Notes: a model not told the origin generated them from the letters alone. Positions 31,947 through 41,391 are shown, counted from the stretch's first letter. The stretch: DNA of 64,000 bases from Pseudomonadota bacterium (GCA_023423655.1 JAFAFE010000001.1:124001-188000); one strand, 5' to 3'. Made by a program: numbers and translations.

Positions 31947-34541
31947 CTATCGCTGCTTGGGTGGTGGTTGGGGTTCGGGCGGTTTCAAGCTGAAATTGCC
32001 CTCGCGGTCGACGGTGACGCCGACCGCCTGCCCGCCAACCTTGGTTTCAAGGTCTATGCTGCCATTGGGGTTGATCTTCATGCTCGGCTTTTCGACCGGA
32101 AGCTCGCCGGGGATGCGCGGAATATCGACGTCGGGGACGGGAATATCCAGCGGACTGTCCGGCAAGCCGAACGGCGCATCGGGGAGCGGCTTGGGCTTGG
32201 GCGCGACATAGGGGCGCGCGCCCTTTACCGCCTGCATCATGAAATCCTTCCAGATGCGCGCGGGCAGGCCGCCGCCCGAAATTCCCTTGATCGGGCTATT
32301 ATCGTCATTGCCGACCCACACGCCGACGACCAGATCGCCCGCATAGCCGACGAACAGCGCGTCGCGGCTGTCCTGACTGGTGCCGGTCTTGCCAAAGGCG
32401 GGGACCGCAAGCCCCGCCGCGCGGCCCGTGCCGCTATCGACCACGGCCTTTAACAATTTTTCCATATCCTTGTGGGTCGCCGAGCGGAAACTGCTTTCGC
32501 GCCCGAACAGGCTCGCGATAAGGCCCGGCTCTTCCACCGCAATGGCGTGGGGGGTGAGCGGCCAGCGATTGCCCGCAACCCCTGCATAGGCCGCCGTCAG
32601 TTCGAGCAAGGTCACGGTCGAGGTACCAAGCGCGGTGCTCGGCTGGTCGACAATCGGGCTCTTGATGCCAAGGTCGCGCGCGGCCTCGATCACCGCCTTG
32701 CCGCCCACCTCTTCATAAAGGCGCACCGCCGCGACATTGGACGATTTGGCAAATGCCTGTTTGAGCGTGATGTCCTTGCCATAGCTGTTGCCGTAATTTT
32801 TCGGGCGATAATCGCCGCTGGTGATCGGCGCGTCCGAAACCAGATCATCGGGCGATTTGCCCGCGCGCAAGGCGGCCAGATAGGTGAACAGCTTGAAGGT
32901 CGAACCCGGCTGGCGCTTGGCCTGTGTCACGCGGTTAAAGGTCGATTCCTTGTAACTGCGCCCGCCTATCATTGCGACCACTTCGCCATTGGGGCGCATC
33001 GCGACCAGCGCAACCTGTGCCTTGCCCAGCCCTGCGCCATTGACCGCGCGCGCCGCCGCCGCCTGTAACCGCGCATCGAGCGTGGTTTTGACCCGCTGTT
33101 CGGTATAGCCTTCCTCGGCCATATCGCGCACTTGGGGCGTCGCCCAATCGGCAAAATAGGTGCCGCTCTGGGTGAAAGCCTTGTTCGACAGGTCGAGCGT
33201 TGCGGGGCGCAGCCGCGCGCGTTCGGCGGCGGTCAGATATTTGGCATCGACCATCGCGCCCATCACCACTTTGGAACGGGTCTGCGCGCCTTTCAGATTT
33301 TTGGTGGGCGCGAGCCGCGACGGGGCCTTGACCATTCCGGCCAGCATCGCGGCTTGCGGCACGGTCAGCTTTTCGGGCTTACGGTTGAAATAATGGAGCG
33401 AGGCTGCGCGCAGGCCATATACATTGTCGCCAAAATAGACGTTCGACAGATAGCGTTCGAGGATTTCATCCTTGGTGAGCCAGCCTTCAAGCCAGAAAGC
33501 GATGAGCAGTTCGCGCAGCTTGCGGCCCATATTGCGCTCGTAATTAAGGTAGGTGATTTTGGCGAGTTGCTGCGTAATCGTCGATCCGCCCTGCCGCGAT
33601 CCGCCGCCGATATTGCTCCACAAAGCACGCGCAATGCCGATCGGGTCCATGCCGAAATGGGCATAAAAGCGCCGGTCCTCAATGGCGAGAAACGCTTCGG
33701 TGACATGCGGCGGCAATTCCTTGACGGTGACCGGCTTGTCGATAATCGCGCCGTTGCGCGCAATCACCGACCCGTCGCTGGCGAGCAAGGTGAGGCGCGG
33801 CGGCGCAATCGGCTGCGCGGTCTGGGAGGGTGGCGCGGCGATGGAAAGCCAGGCGATACACAGGATGAGTAGCACCAGTCCGGCAAGCGCAAGCCGCTTC
33901 AGCCATTTGAGCCGCCAAGGCCAGGGCGAGGGTTTGGGGTCGGGTGTCGGGTCGAGCCACAGCGCACCGCTGTCCGATGCGGGCGGCGGGGGCGGCGGAG
34001 GGGGCGAGCCGCTGTCACGGTCGGGGCGCTTGAGGATCGCGGACGGGCGCGGCGGCCACAGTTTCGCTTCGCCTTTGGGGGCCGATGCAGCGTGGGACGC
34101 GGGCGGAGGGGTTGGCGCGGACGCCTGAGGTGCGGGCGCCTGAGGGGCGGGGGCGGCCGGCTGACGTCTTGCCGCCGCTGGCCATACGCCCTTGCCAGCC
34201 TGTTCCGCTTCTATTTCGGCTTCCAATTCGCGCAGGCGTTGCCGCCGCGCTTCGGCCTCGCGCTCGATCCAGTGGGTTGGCGGCGGGGGCGGGGGCGTGG
34301 CTGAGGGGGAAGGCGTTGGTTCCAGATCTTCGGGCTGCAACGGGCCTTTGCGCCAGTCGGGGCGGTTGGTGCCACGATGCGGCGTTTGCGGCGAGGTTTG
34401 CGGCGGCGTTTGCGGTTCAGCCTCTGGCGCGGACGGCGCCGGACGTGGTTCCTCACGGCGGTCCTGCGGCACCCCGCCATAGCCTTCGGGCAGGTCGGCA
34501 TAAGGGTTGGAAGGCGTATCGTTGCGCGCGTCGTCAGTCAT
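31947..34541 (-). CDS. Class A penicillin-binding protein (PBP1A/1C-type bifunctional synthase)
   Basis: A bifunctional peptidoglycan glycosyltransferase/transpeptidase of 864 residues. An unusually long N-terminal cytoplasmic part (about 210 residues) is dominated by proline, with runs of eight prolines and a charged helix EREAEARRQRLRELEAEIEA. One membrane helix follows (LALAGLVLLILCIAWLSIA). The GT51 domain has EDRRFYAHFGMDPIGIARAL and RQGGSTITQQLAKITY. The transpeptidase domain has the S-x-x-K motif in RQPGSTFKLF, S-x-N in AFAKSSNVAAV, and KTGTS. It lacks a long C-terminal tail except PDVDIPRIPGELPVEK. This is a second class A PBP besides the one at 48380. Confidence 0.93.
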   Translation of the reverse strand: MTDDARNDTPSNPYADLPEGYGGVPQDRREEPRPAPSAPEAEPQTPPQTSPQTPHRGTNRPDWRKGPLQPEDLEPTPSPSATPPPPPPTHWIEREAEARRQRLRELEAEIEAEQAGKGVWPAAARRQPAAPAPQAPAPQASAPTPPPASHAASAPKGEAKLWPPRPSAILKRPDRDSGSPPPPPPPPASDSGALWLDPTPDPKPSPWPWRLKWLKRLALAGLVLLILCIAWLSIAAPPSQTAQPIAPPRLTLLASDGSVIARNGAIIDKPVTVKELPPHVTEAFLAIEDRRFYAHFGMDPIGIARALWSNIGGGSRQGGSTITQQLAKITYLNYERNMGRKLRELLIAFWLEGWLTKDEILERYLSNVYFGDNVYGLRAASLHYFNRKPEKLTVPQAAMLAGMVKAPSRLAPTKNLKGAQTRSKVVMGAMVDAKYLTAAERARLRPATLDLSNKAFTQSGTYFADWATPQVRDMAEEGYTEQRVKTTLDARLQAAAARAVNGAGLGKAQVALVAMRPNGEVVAMIGGRSYKESTFNRVTQAKRQPGSTFKLFTYLAALRAGKSPDDLVSDAPITSGDYRPKNYGNSYGKDITLKQAFAKSSNVAAVRLYEEVGGKAVIEAARDLGIKSPIVDQPSTALGTSTVTLLELTAAYAGVAGNRWPLTPHAIAVEEPGLIASLFGRESSFRSATHKDMEKLLKAVVDSGTGRAAGLAVPAFGKTGTSQDSRDALFVGYAGDLVVGVWVGNDDNSPIKGISGGGLPARIWKDFMMQAVKGARPYVAPKPKPLPDAPFGLPDSPLDIPVPDVDIPRIPGELPVEKPSMKINPNGSIDLETKVGGQAVGVTVDREGNFSLKPPEPQPPPKQR

Positions 34542-34694
34542 TCTTCGAGCTGTATTACATCAGTATAACGCAAAAAGGGAGAGAAATTTTACGTTCCTGT
34601 GACCCATGACGATTTCTGCCTGAACAAAAGGTGGATGGAGCGGCTTCTTCCCGCCAACCCTTTACCCCCTATTGTCATCATTCCGGCCTGTTAT

Positions 34695-34821
34695 CGTCAT
34701 TCCGGAGGACGCAGGAGGAGCATCCATCGAGGATAGTTCCTCTCCTGCATATCCGGTTTCAACCACCGTGGTGGAAAAATGGAAGGTCCGCAGATGGATT
34801 CCCGCTTTCGCGGGAATGACG
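34695..34821. repeat. Palindromic intergenic repeat, family A (copy 2, extended)
   Basis: The right half is canonical: CAGATGGATTCCCGCTTTCG followed by CGGGAATGACG. The left half starts CGTCATTCCGGAGGACG but is followed by a longer, less regular insert (to ATCCATCG and beyond), so this copy looks expanded or rearranged. It separates the PBP and DUF885 genes, close to the end of the latter. Confidence 0.65.
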
Positions 34822-34835
34822 AGAGGTGTGGGAAA

Positions 34836-36626
34836 TTACCACTTCACCTTGGCGATCCAGTCTTTGACCTGCCATTCCAGCACATCGAGCGGGACCGCGC
34901 CCTGGCCAAGGACGGTGTCGTGGAAGGCGGCCAAGTCAAACTTCGCGCCCAGCTCCTTTTCGGCCAAGCTGCGCAATTCGCGGATTTTAATCTCGCCAAT
35001 CTTGTAACCCAATGCCTGCCCCGGCCAACTGATATAACGGTTGACCTCGGCTTCGATATTCGCGTCGGACAACGCGCTATTATCCTTCATAAACTGGATG
35101 CCCTGCGCCTTGGTCCAGCCTTTGGCGTGGATGCCGGTATCGACCACCAAGCGGCACGCGCGCCACATTTCATAGGATAGCCGCCCCATATCCTTGGCGG
35201 GCGTATCATAAAGCCCCATTTCGATGCCCAGCCGCTCGGCATACAGGCCCCAGCCTTCGGTGAAGGCGGTAAAGCCAATATTTTGGCGGAAAGCGGGGAT
35301 GTCCAATTCCTGCTGGAGCGCAATCTGGTTATGATGGCCCGGCACCGCTTCATGGGCCGTAAGCGCAGGAAGTTCATATAAGGGCCGCTGGTCAAGCTTC
35401 GACGTATTCACATAATAATTGCCCGCAATCCCGCTCTGCGGCGAGCCCGGATTATAATAAGCCGTGGTCGTGCCTTCCGCGATTTCCGCCGGAATTTCCT
35501 TAAGCCCATAGGGGAGGCGCGGCAATTTGTGGAACAGGGTCGGCATTTTGCCGTCGATGGTCTTGGCAACGCGCGATGCGGCCTCCATCAATTCCTCCGG
35601 CGTTTTGACATAATATTTTGGATTGGAGCGCAGGTCCGCGATAAACGCCTCGCGCGTCGCGAAACCGGCCTTTTTGGCGACCGTCTCCATTTCGGCGCGG
35701 ATGCGTTTCACCTCGTTCAGCCCGATCTGATGGATCTGTTCGGCGGTGAGGTTGGTTGTGGTTTCTTGCCGGATGCGGAACGCATAATAATCCTTACCGC
35801 CGGGCTGTGCGGTAATGGCGGGGTTTTGCGCGCATTTTTTAAGATAGGTACCGGTGAAAAAGGCGTGATGCTTGCGGTAAGCGGGATTCAGCACATCGGT
35901 GATCAGGCTTTTGGCGCGGGCCTGCATCGCGCTCCATTCGGCATCGGTCATATCGACCGGCTTGGTGCGGAGGAACGGCCCGTAAAAGCGCGACTTTACC
36001 GGATCATCGCTGACCACACCGATAATCCCCTTGGCGCTGTTTCCCAACACCTCGCACGGCAAGACATAGCCGCCATCGACCGCCTGTTGCGTGATTTTCA
36101 ATGCCTCGTCATTGACCTTGGGATATTGGGCGAGCCGGTCGAGATAGCTTTGGTAATCGACCTTGTTGCGCAGCGGGCTATTGTCGCCCAGCCCTGCAAA
36201 GCCTTGGTGCCAACCATAATAGGTGGTGAAGAGCATGGTGCGCTGGCCGAACCTGTTGGCTTTGACCTGATCGGACAAAGCGCGCCTCAGGATCTGCGCA
36301 TTGATGCGGTCGGCGAGTGGCAGCGCATCCAGCCGTAGCATATTCAACCGCTCAAGAAAGGCTTCGGCGGTTTTGGCGCTTTTGTCGGCGGCGGCAAGGC
36401 TCATATCGCCGACCTTGCCTTCATAGCCCGGCACCCCCATCGACGAAGCCAGCACCGGATTTTCGGACAAGGTCCAGTCCCAATGCTCCTTGATAAGCTG
36501 TGCCAGAGCATCGGAAGGCGCGGCGGCGGCGGGGCTGGCCAACGCCACCGAGGCGAGCAAGGGCAGCGCGATCTTGGCCAGACGGGCGCGGAAACGTGTG
36601 CGGGAAACGGGCTTGGTAATAGGCAT
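34836..36626 (-). CDS. DUF885 family protein (predicted secreted metallopeptidase)
   Basis: A 596-residue exported protein. After MPITKPVSRTRFRARLAKIA a hydrophobic core ends in the cleavage-like ASPAAAA site. The DUF885 signature HEAVPGHHNQIALQQEL lies near residue 440. This resembles a zinc-peptidase H-E-x-x-x-H arrangement (HEAxPGH) also seen in gliadin-degrading enzymes of the family. Other conserved blocks are AFTEGWGLYAERLGIEMGLY and YISWPGQALGYKIGEIKI. The start at 36626 follows GGGAG by about ten bases. Function: probably periplasmic oligopeptide hydrolysis, inferred from the family. Confidence 0.88.
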   Translation of the reverse strand: MPITKPVSRTRFRARLAKIALPLLASVALASPAAAAPSDALAQLIKEHWDWTLSENPVLASSMGVPGYEGKVGDMSLAAADKSAKTAEAFLERLNMLRLDALPLADRINAQILRRALSDQVKANRFGQRTMLFTTYYGWHQGFAGLGDNSPLRNKVDYQSYLDRLAQYPKVNDEALKITQQAVDGGYVLPCEVLGNSAKGIIGVVSDDPVKSRFYGPFLRTKPVDMTDAEWSAMQARAKSLITDVLNPAYRKHHAFFTGTYLKKCAQNPAITAQPGGKDYYAFRIRQETTTNLTAEQIHQIGLNEVKRIRAEMETVAKKAGFATREAFIADLRSNPKYYVKTPEELMEAASRVAKTIDGKMPTLFHKLPRLPYGLKEIPAEIAEGTTTAYYNPGSPQSGIAGNYYVNTSKLDQRPLYELPALTAHEAVPGHHNQIALQQELDIPAFRQNIGFTAFTEGWGLYAERLGIEMGLYDTPAKDMGRLSYEMWRACRLVVDTGIHAKGWTKAQGIQFMKDNSALSDANIEAEVNRYISWPGQALGYKIGEIKIRELRSLAEKELGAKFDLAAFHDTVLGQGAVPLDVLEWQVKDWIAKVKW

Positions 36627-36749
36627 AGGGGGGATACTCCCTGCAATGAAGAAACAGCGCCGCTGGCGGGCGCATCCTGTAGTTAGTGCTAGAACAAGTA
36701 GCGCAGTAATCAAAGCCGGTCCGGACAAGGCCATAACAGCCACTCATTC

Positions 36750-36840
36750 CGTCATTGCGAGCGGCGATAGCCGCGCGGCAATCCAGCGCAGTCCATGCGA
36801 CTCTGTATTGCCGCGCCGCTTGCAGCGGCTCGCAATGACG
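36750..36840. repeat. Palindromic intergenic repeat, family B (copy 2)
   Basis: Starts CGTCATTGCGAGCGGCGATA and ends GCGGCTCGCAATGACG. The inner arms are GGCAATCCAGCG and a slightly decayed CTGTATTGCC. Outer arms of about 13 bp pair perfectly. Around it, 36630-36749 and 36841-36997 hold the promoters of the divergent DUF885 and membrane-protein genes, with no other recognisable element. Confidence 0.85.
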
Positions 36841-36997
36841 GAATGGGTAGGAGAGGGTGCGTCCCCCCCGTTTCGCCGGACGGTGGCTCATAGCCGTTAG
36901 AAGGCGTAAATAATTCTTGCCGCGCGCTTGCCTTCCGCGGAAATGGCTGGAATAGTCGGGTTAATCCCGAATATCCGTTGCAATATTAAGTTTAGTC

Positions 36998-37381
36998 ATG
37001 CGTTTCCCGAGCCATTCTGCTCCGCCGCCACCCGGCCCCGATTTCAAAGCCCCTAATGCCGCGCGCCATGTCGGTGCCCATGTTGCGGGCGCGGTCATGC
37101 TGTTTGCGCTGGTGCAGCTTTGGGCGACAGGGGCGGTTGTTTCCGCTGGCGGGCCGCATTGGTTGCCGCTGGTTGGTATTGCTGTGCTGGTGCTGGGAGC
37201 GATCCCCACCGGACGGATGGTCGAGCGCCGCTGGCACCATCGTGGTCGCAATATTGCGCCGTCCCCCAAAGCCGACGCACGCTACCGCCGCGACCTGACC
37301 TTGATGTGGAGCGCCGCCTTATTGGTGCCGCCAGCCTGGGTGCTGGTGATTAGCTCGCTGGTAGCAGGCGCGATAATTTAG
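36998..37381 (+). CDS. Small membrane protein of unknown function
   Basis: A 127-residue protein with three predicted membrane helices: VGAHVAGAVMLFALVQLWAT, WLPLVGIAVLVLGAIPTGRM and LMWSAALLVPPAWVLVISSL. A basic loop with HH and RR pairs lies between the second and third. Its N-terminus is proline-rich (SAPPPPGPDF). I do not recognise the family. Codon use fits the neighbourhood, and the frame is well separated from other genes, so it is probably real. It precedes pmbA by 84 bases on the same strand. Confidence 0.65.
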   Translation: MRFPSHSAPPPPGPDFKAPNAARHVGAHVAGAVMLFALVQLWATGAVVSAGGPHWLPLVGIAVLVLGAIPTGRMVERRWHHRGRNIAPSPKADARYRRDLTLMWSAALLVPPAWVLVISSLVAGAII

Positions 37382-37465
37382 CCCCGCCTTCTTATGCCTT
37401 ATTCCAAGCGGGTTACGCGCAAACAGCTTTGACGCTCGGCTTGGGCGGCGCTAAGGCTTTTTGTC

Positions 37466-38812
37466 ATGTTGACCGTAAAAGAAGCGCAAGACCGCGTCGC
37501 CCACCTCACCAAAGCTGCCAAAAAAGCGGGCGCGGATGCCGCCGACGCCATTTATTTTTGCGATGCGTCGACCAGCGTGTCGATGCGGCTGGGCGCATTG
37601 GAAGATGTGTCGCGCTCCGAAGGCGAAGGCATAGGCCTGCGCCTGTTTGTCGGCCGCCGCTCGGCAAGCGTTTCTTCGACCGATATGGAAAAGACGGCGC
37701 TCGACGGGCTGGTCGAGCGCGCGCTGGCGATGGCCAAGGAAGCGCCCGAAGACCCTTATGCGGGGCTGGCGCCGGAAGATATGCTGATGCAAAGCGCGCC
37801 GCAGGATCTGGATCTGGACGATGGCAGCGAAGCCGACCCGCAAGCCTTGCGCGCACGGGCGCTGGAAGTCGAAGATGTCGCGCGCAGCGTCAAAGGCGTC
37901 ACCAACAGCGAAGGCGGCAGCGCAAGCCATAGCCGGATGCGGCTCGCTATCGCCACGACCACCGGCTTTGTCGGCGGCTATGGCACATCGGGCCATTCGA
38001 CCTCGGCATCGGTGCTGGCGGGCGAGGGCAGCGATATGCAGCGCGATTATGACTGGCACAGCGCGCGGCATCTGGCGGATTTGCGCTCGGCAGAAGATAT
38101 AGGCCTTGAAGCCGGCAAGCGCACCGTCGCCAAGGTGAAGCCGGGGCGCATGACATCGGGCGCGATGCCGGTGATTTTCGACCCGCGCGTCGGCACGACT
38201 ATCATCGGCGCGCTGACCGGCGCGATTTCCGGCTCTGCGATTACGCGGCGCACCAGCTTCCTGCTCGACCGGCTGGGCGAACAGATTTTCGCGCCCGGCA
38301 TTACGATTGTCGATGATCCCTACCGTATCCGCGGGCTGCGCTCGCGTCCGTTTGACGGCGAAGGGCTGCCGGTGCGCGCAGGCAAGCTTGTCGATGGGGG
38401 CGTCCTCACCACCTGGCTGCTCGATAGCGCCTCGGCGCGCCAGCTTGGCACGACACCCACCGGCCATGCCTCGCGCGGCATTGGCGGTGCGCCCGGCGTC
38501 ACCACCGGCAATCTCCATATCGAAGCGGGCAGCCTGTCGCCCGACGCGCTTATCGCCGACATCAAGCAAGGCGTGTGGGTGACCGAACTGATCGGCAGCG
38601 GGCTGAACGGGGTTACCGGCGATTATAGCGTCGGCGCGGTCGGCTTTCGCATCGACAATGGCAAGCGCGCAGGGCCGGTCGCCGAATTCACCATTGCGGG
38701 CAATATGAAGGATATTTTCCGCGATCTGACCCCCGCCGATGATCTGGAATTCTTGTTCGGGACCAATGTGCCGACCTTGCGCACCGACAGTATGACGGTC
38801 GCGAGCGGCTAA
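37466..38812 (+). CDS. pmbA: TldD/PmbA (TldE) family metalloprotease subunit
   Basis: PmbA (TldE) is the non-catalytic partner of the TldD protease, which degrades unfolded peptides and matures some ribosomal natural products. The 448-residue protein lacks the H-E-x-x-x-H zinc motif of TldD, which identifies it as the E subunit. Family blocks are DVSRSEGEGIGLRLFVGRRS, IFDPRVGTTIIGALTGAISG, GLRSRPFDGEGLPVRAGKLV and the C-terminal IDNGKRAGPVAEFTIAGNMK. No tldD lies in the window; in many genomes it is unlinked. It is followed after three bases by the IMPase-family gene. Confidence 0.93.
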   Translation: MLTVKEAQDRVAHLTKAAKKAGADAADAIYFCDASTSVSMRLGALEDVSRSEGEGIGLRLFVGRRSASVSSTDMEKTALDGLVERALAMAKEAPEDPYAGLAPEDMLMQSAPQDLDLDDGSEADPQALRARALEVEDVARSVKGVTNSEGGSASHSRMRLAIATTTGFVGGYGTSGHSTSASVLAGEGSDMQRDYDWHSARHLADLRSAEDIGLEAGKRTVAKVKPGRMTSGAMPVIFDPRVGTTIIGALTGAISGSAITRRTSFLLDRLGEQIFAPGITIVDDPYRIRGLRSRPFDGEGLPVRAGKLVDGGVLTTWLLDSASARQLGTTPTGHASRGIGGAPGVTTGNLHIEAGSLSPDALIADIKQGVWVTELIGSGLNGVTGDYSVGAVGFRIDNGKRAGPVAEFTIAGNMKDIFRDLTPADDLEFLFGTNVPTLRTDSMTVASG

Positions 38813-38815
38813 GCC

Positions 38816-39610
38816 ATGCCCACACCGCTCAACAATGAACTGATTATCGCCGCCGCCCGCGAAGTCGGCGACATGGCGCTTGCGCGTTGGCCGGGGACGG
38901 CGGGCGCGGCCGAACTCAAAGTCTGGGCCAAGGCCGATGTCAGCCCGGTATGCGAGATCGACTTGGCCGTTGACGAACGGTTGAAGGCGATCCTTGGCGA
39001 ACTCGCCCCCGATGCGGGCTGGTTGTCGGAAGAGACGGCGGATGATGCCGCGCGGCTGGAGCGCCGCCGCATGTGGTGCGTCGATCCGATTGACGGCACA
39101 CGCGATTATGTGCGCGGGCGCAAAGGCTGGTGCGTGTCGATTGCGCTCATCGAAGATGGCTGGCCGCGCTTTGGCGTTCTCTACGCACCCGCCCGCGATG
39201 AATTATGGGTGGCGGCGAGCGGCACCGGCGCGACGTTGAACGGCGAGCCGGTCGCGGCCAGCACAAGGCGTAACTTTGTCGGCGCGCGCGTCCCCGCCGC
39301 CGACCTTCCCAAAGTCGACCGCGATTTAACCAAGGTCGAACAGCCCAACAGCATTGCGCTCCGAATGGCGATGGTCGCCGATGACCGCGCGGATATTGTC
39401 GCGACCTTGCGCTGGGGCTTTGAATGGGACATTGCCGCCGCAACGCTCATCGCCCGTGAAGCCGGCGCGACCGTAACCGACGCCTTCGGCAACCCCCTAC
39501 GCTTCAACACCGCCCGCGCACAGGCCTTCGGCGTCATCGTGTCATCCCCCTATATCCACGAAGCAGCGGTCGAACGCCTGTCGGAGCGCGCCAAGGCGAT
39601 TGTCGGATAA
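38816..39610 (+). CDS. Inositol monophosphatase family protein (CysQ-like)
   Basis: A Mg-dependent, Li-sensitive phosphatase family member of 264 residues. The metal ligands are visible: glutamate pair in GWLSEETADD, DPIDGTRDYV, and the C-terminal aspartate in FEWDIAAATLIAREAGATVT. The DYVRGRKGWCVSIALIEDGW part resembles 3'(2'),5'-bisphosphate nucleotidases (CysQ) more than HisN, but substrate cannot be decided. A clear histidinol-phosphatase paralogue lies at 47086. It is three bases after pmbA, and its stop overlaps a possible ATG of the metW frame. Confidence 0.88.
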   Translation: MPTPLNNELIIAAAREVGDMALARWPGTAGAAELKVWAKADVSPVCEIDLAVDERLKAILGELAPDAGWLSEETADDAARLERRRMWCVDPIDGTRDYVRGRKGWCVSIALIEDGWPRFGVLYAPARDELWVAASGTGATLNGEPVAASTRRNFVGARVPAADLPKVDRDLTKVEQPNSIALRMAMVADDRADIVATLRWGFEWDIAAATLIAREAGATVTDAFGNPLRFNTARAQAFGVIVSSPYIHEAAVERLSERAKAIVG

Positions 39611-39753
39611 TGGGTAATGCGGGCGAAAACGCGCCCGCCCTATCGGCTTTCACTACCAATGGCAGCTTGGTAGAAATATGGCGCAGGATGCTTGACCGCG
39701 CGCGCGGATCGCGCAAAGCGTCTCGCCGGATCTTTACGGATAATTTTGTGCCT

Positions 39754-40344
39754 ATGAACAGCCTTCGCCCCGACCTTGCGATCATTGCCGATCATGTGCG
39801 CGAAGGCGCACGTGTGCTCGATGTCGGGTGCGGCGATGGCGCGCTGATGGCGGCTTTACGCGACACCAGACAGGTCGATGCGCGCGGGCTGGAGCTGGAA
39901 CCGGCCAATGTGTCGGCGGCGGTCGCGCGCGGGCTTTCGGTTATACAGGGCGATGCCGACACCGACCTTGCGGACTATCCCGATAATAGTTTCGACTATG
40001 CGATTTTGAGCCAGACGCTCCAGACCACCAAGCGCCCCGACCTTGTGATGGACAATTTGCTGCGCATCGGCGAGCGCGCCTTTGTGTCCTTTCCCAATTT
40101 CGCGCATTGGCATATCCGCATGGCGCATATGTTTGGCGGGCGGATGCCGGTCACCGAAGAGCTTCCGCACCGCTGGTATGATACGCCCAATATCCACCAT
40201 GTCACGATCGACGATTTCCGCGCCTATCTCGATAGCCGCAAGCTCAGGATCGAAGGGCAATGGTTCCTGTCGGGCAACCAGCCGCGCGGCAAAGGCATGG
40301 CCAATTTGTTGGCCGAACATGCGGTGTTTTTGCTAAAACGATAA
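39754..40344 (+). CDS. metW: Methionine biosynthesis protein MetW
   Basis: A 196-residue SAM-dependent methyltransferase-fold protein. MetW supports homoserine O-acyltransferase (MetX) in methionine synthesis. The SAM-binding motif is RVLDVGCGDGALMAAL, followed by GLSVIQGDADTDL, FDYAILSQTLQTTKRPD and the MetW-specific SFPNFAHWHIRMAHMFGGRM with PHRWYDTPNIHHVTIDDFRA. The frame stays open upstream to 39610, but those 48 codons look unlike the family; the ATG at 39754 gives the normal length. No good ribosome site is seen. metX, usually adjacent, is absent here. The 143 bases before the gene show only a short GC-rich hairpin around 39617-39636. Confidence 0.92.
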   Translation: MNSLRPDLAIIADHVREGARVLDVGCGDGALMAALRDTRQVDARGLELEPANVSAAVARGLSVIQGDADTDLADYPDNSFDYAILSQTLQTTKRPDLVMDNLLRIGERAFVSFPNFAHWHIRMAHMFGGRMPVTEELPHRWYDTPNIHHVTIDDFRAYLDSRKLRIEGQWFLSGNQPRGKGMANLLAEHAVFLLKR

Positions 40345-40349
40345 TCTAC

Positions 40350-40428
40350 CGTCATTGCGAGCGCCGCAGGCGCGCGGCAATCCAGCACTCCTCTGGATTG
40401 CTTCGTCGCTGCGCTCCTCGCGATGACG
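40350..40428. repeat. Palindromic intergenic repeat, family B (copy 3)
   Basis: A compact canonical copy: CGTCATTGCGAGCGCCGCAG, GGCAATCCAG, then CTCTGGATTGC and CTCCTCGCGATGACG. It lies between the convergent metW and TetR genes. Confidence 0.87.
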
Positions 40429-40445
40429 GGATGTTAGGAATGGTA

Positions 40446-41072
40446 TCAGGGCTTCAGCCCGTTGGCGATCATGTCATTGGCGATGGCTGCGACTTCACAC
40501 GGCGCGCTACTATCGTCCCACACGCCATAGCGTAGCCCCAAAAATACGTTCATCCCCATAATCGCCCAGGCATGAACCTCGCCCGCATCGGCGCGCACTT
40601 CCCCGCGCGCCGCCCCGGCTTCGAGGCGCTGGGTTATGCGTGCGGCGGTGGTTTCATAATGGGTGCGGTAGCTCGCCGGTTCGACAAATTCGGCTTCATC
40701 GATGATGCGGTAAATTTCCTTATGCGCGCGGACGAATTCGAGGAACGACGAAAGCCCCGCCCCTTCCGCCGCCAGTGCATCGGGCGCGGCGATGACATGG
40801 GGGGCGACATGGTCGCGCACTTGTGCCGACATATCGGACACCAGCGCGCGGAATACTTCATCCTTGCTTTCGAAATAGGTGTAAAAACTGCCAAGCGCGA
40901 CACCGGCGCGCTGGGTGATGCCGATGATGCTGGCATCATGAAAGCCCTTGTCGGAAAATTCCTGCCGCGCCGCATCAAGGATAGCGCGCATGGTTTTGCG
41001 CCCGCGTTCGGTGCGCGGGGCTTTGAGGCCCGGCGGAAGTGTCGTGGCATTCGTGGCGGCGGCTTTCGCCAT
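40446..41072 (-). CDS. TetR family transcriptional regulator
   Basis: A 208-residue one-component repressor. The N-terminal TetR helix-turn-helix is RGRKTMRAILDAARQEFSDK continuing to GFHDASIIGITQRAGVALGS and FYTYFESKDEVFRALV. The C-terminal ligand-binding domain ends with WAIMGMNVFLGLRYGVW. AGAGGA lies before the ATG at 41072. It is divergent from the TonB-dependent receptor across 319 bp, and its probable targets are that receptor and the following MFS gene. The ligand is unknown. Confidence 0.92.
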   Translation of the reverse strand: MAKAAATNATTLPPGLKAPRTERGRKTMRAILDAARQEFSDKGFHDASIIGITQRAGVALGSFYTYFESKDEVFRALVSDMSAQVRDHVAPHVIAAPDALAAEGAGLSSFLEFVRAHKEIYRIIDEAEFVEPASYRTHYETTAARITQRLEAGAARGEVRADAGEVHAWAIMGMNVFLGLRYGVWDDSSAPCEVAAIANDMIANGLKP

Positions 41073-41391
41073 ATATTCATCCTCTCTCACGCCGATAAGG
41101 CGCCTCACAGCCGCACAGAAACATGCTCCAGCGCCATATGGACCCGCGGCATTGTCGCGTTGTCGCGGCGCGGCCGGAGGCGTCGTGGCACCGGCATCGG
41201 TGGGCCGGACTGTTGCATCCTTGCATCGGCTAACAGGCAAAATGACAGTTTTGTGCAAAAGAGGAAAGCAAAAAGTTGAAAGGTGATTCAAGTTTCGGTA
41301 ATGGCAGGATGAACGGGTGAATCAAAAGCCCGCCCGTAAATAACAGCTAATCAACAACACGTATTTTCGGACACATGCAGGAGGGATGCTC
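41073..41391. promoter_or_regulatory. Divergent TetR/TonB-receptor intergenic region
   Basis: A 319-bp non-coding spacer. Inverted heptamers TGATTCA (near 41284) and TGAATCA (near 41319) about 27 bases apart, close to the TonB gene, are the only symmetrical sites I noted. They are weak operator candidates. No convincing -35/-10 pair was found. AGGAGGG marks the ribosome site of the receptor gene. Confidence 0.3.

Noticed and set aside
39610..39753. N-terminal extension of MetW by 48 codons
   Set aside because: The extension does not match the MetW family, and the ATG at 39754 gives the normal protein length.
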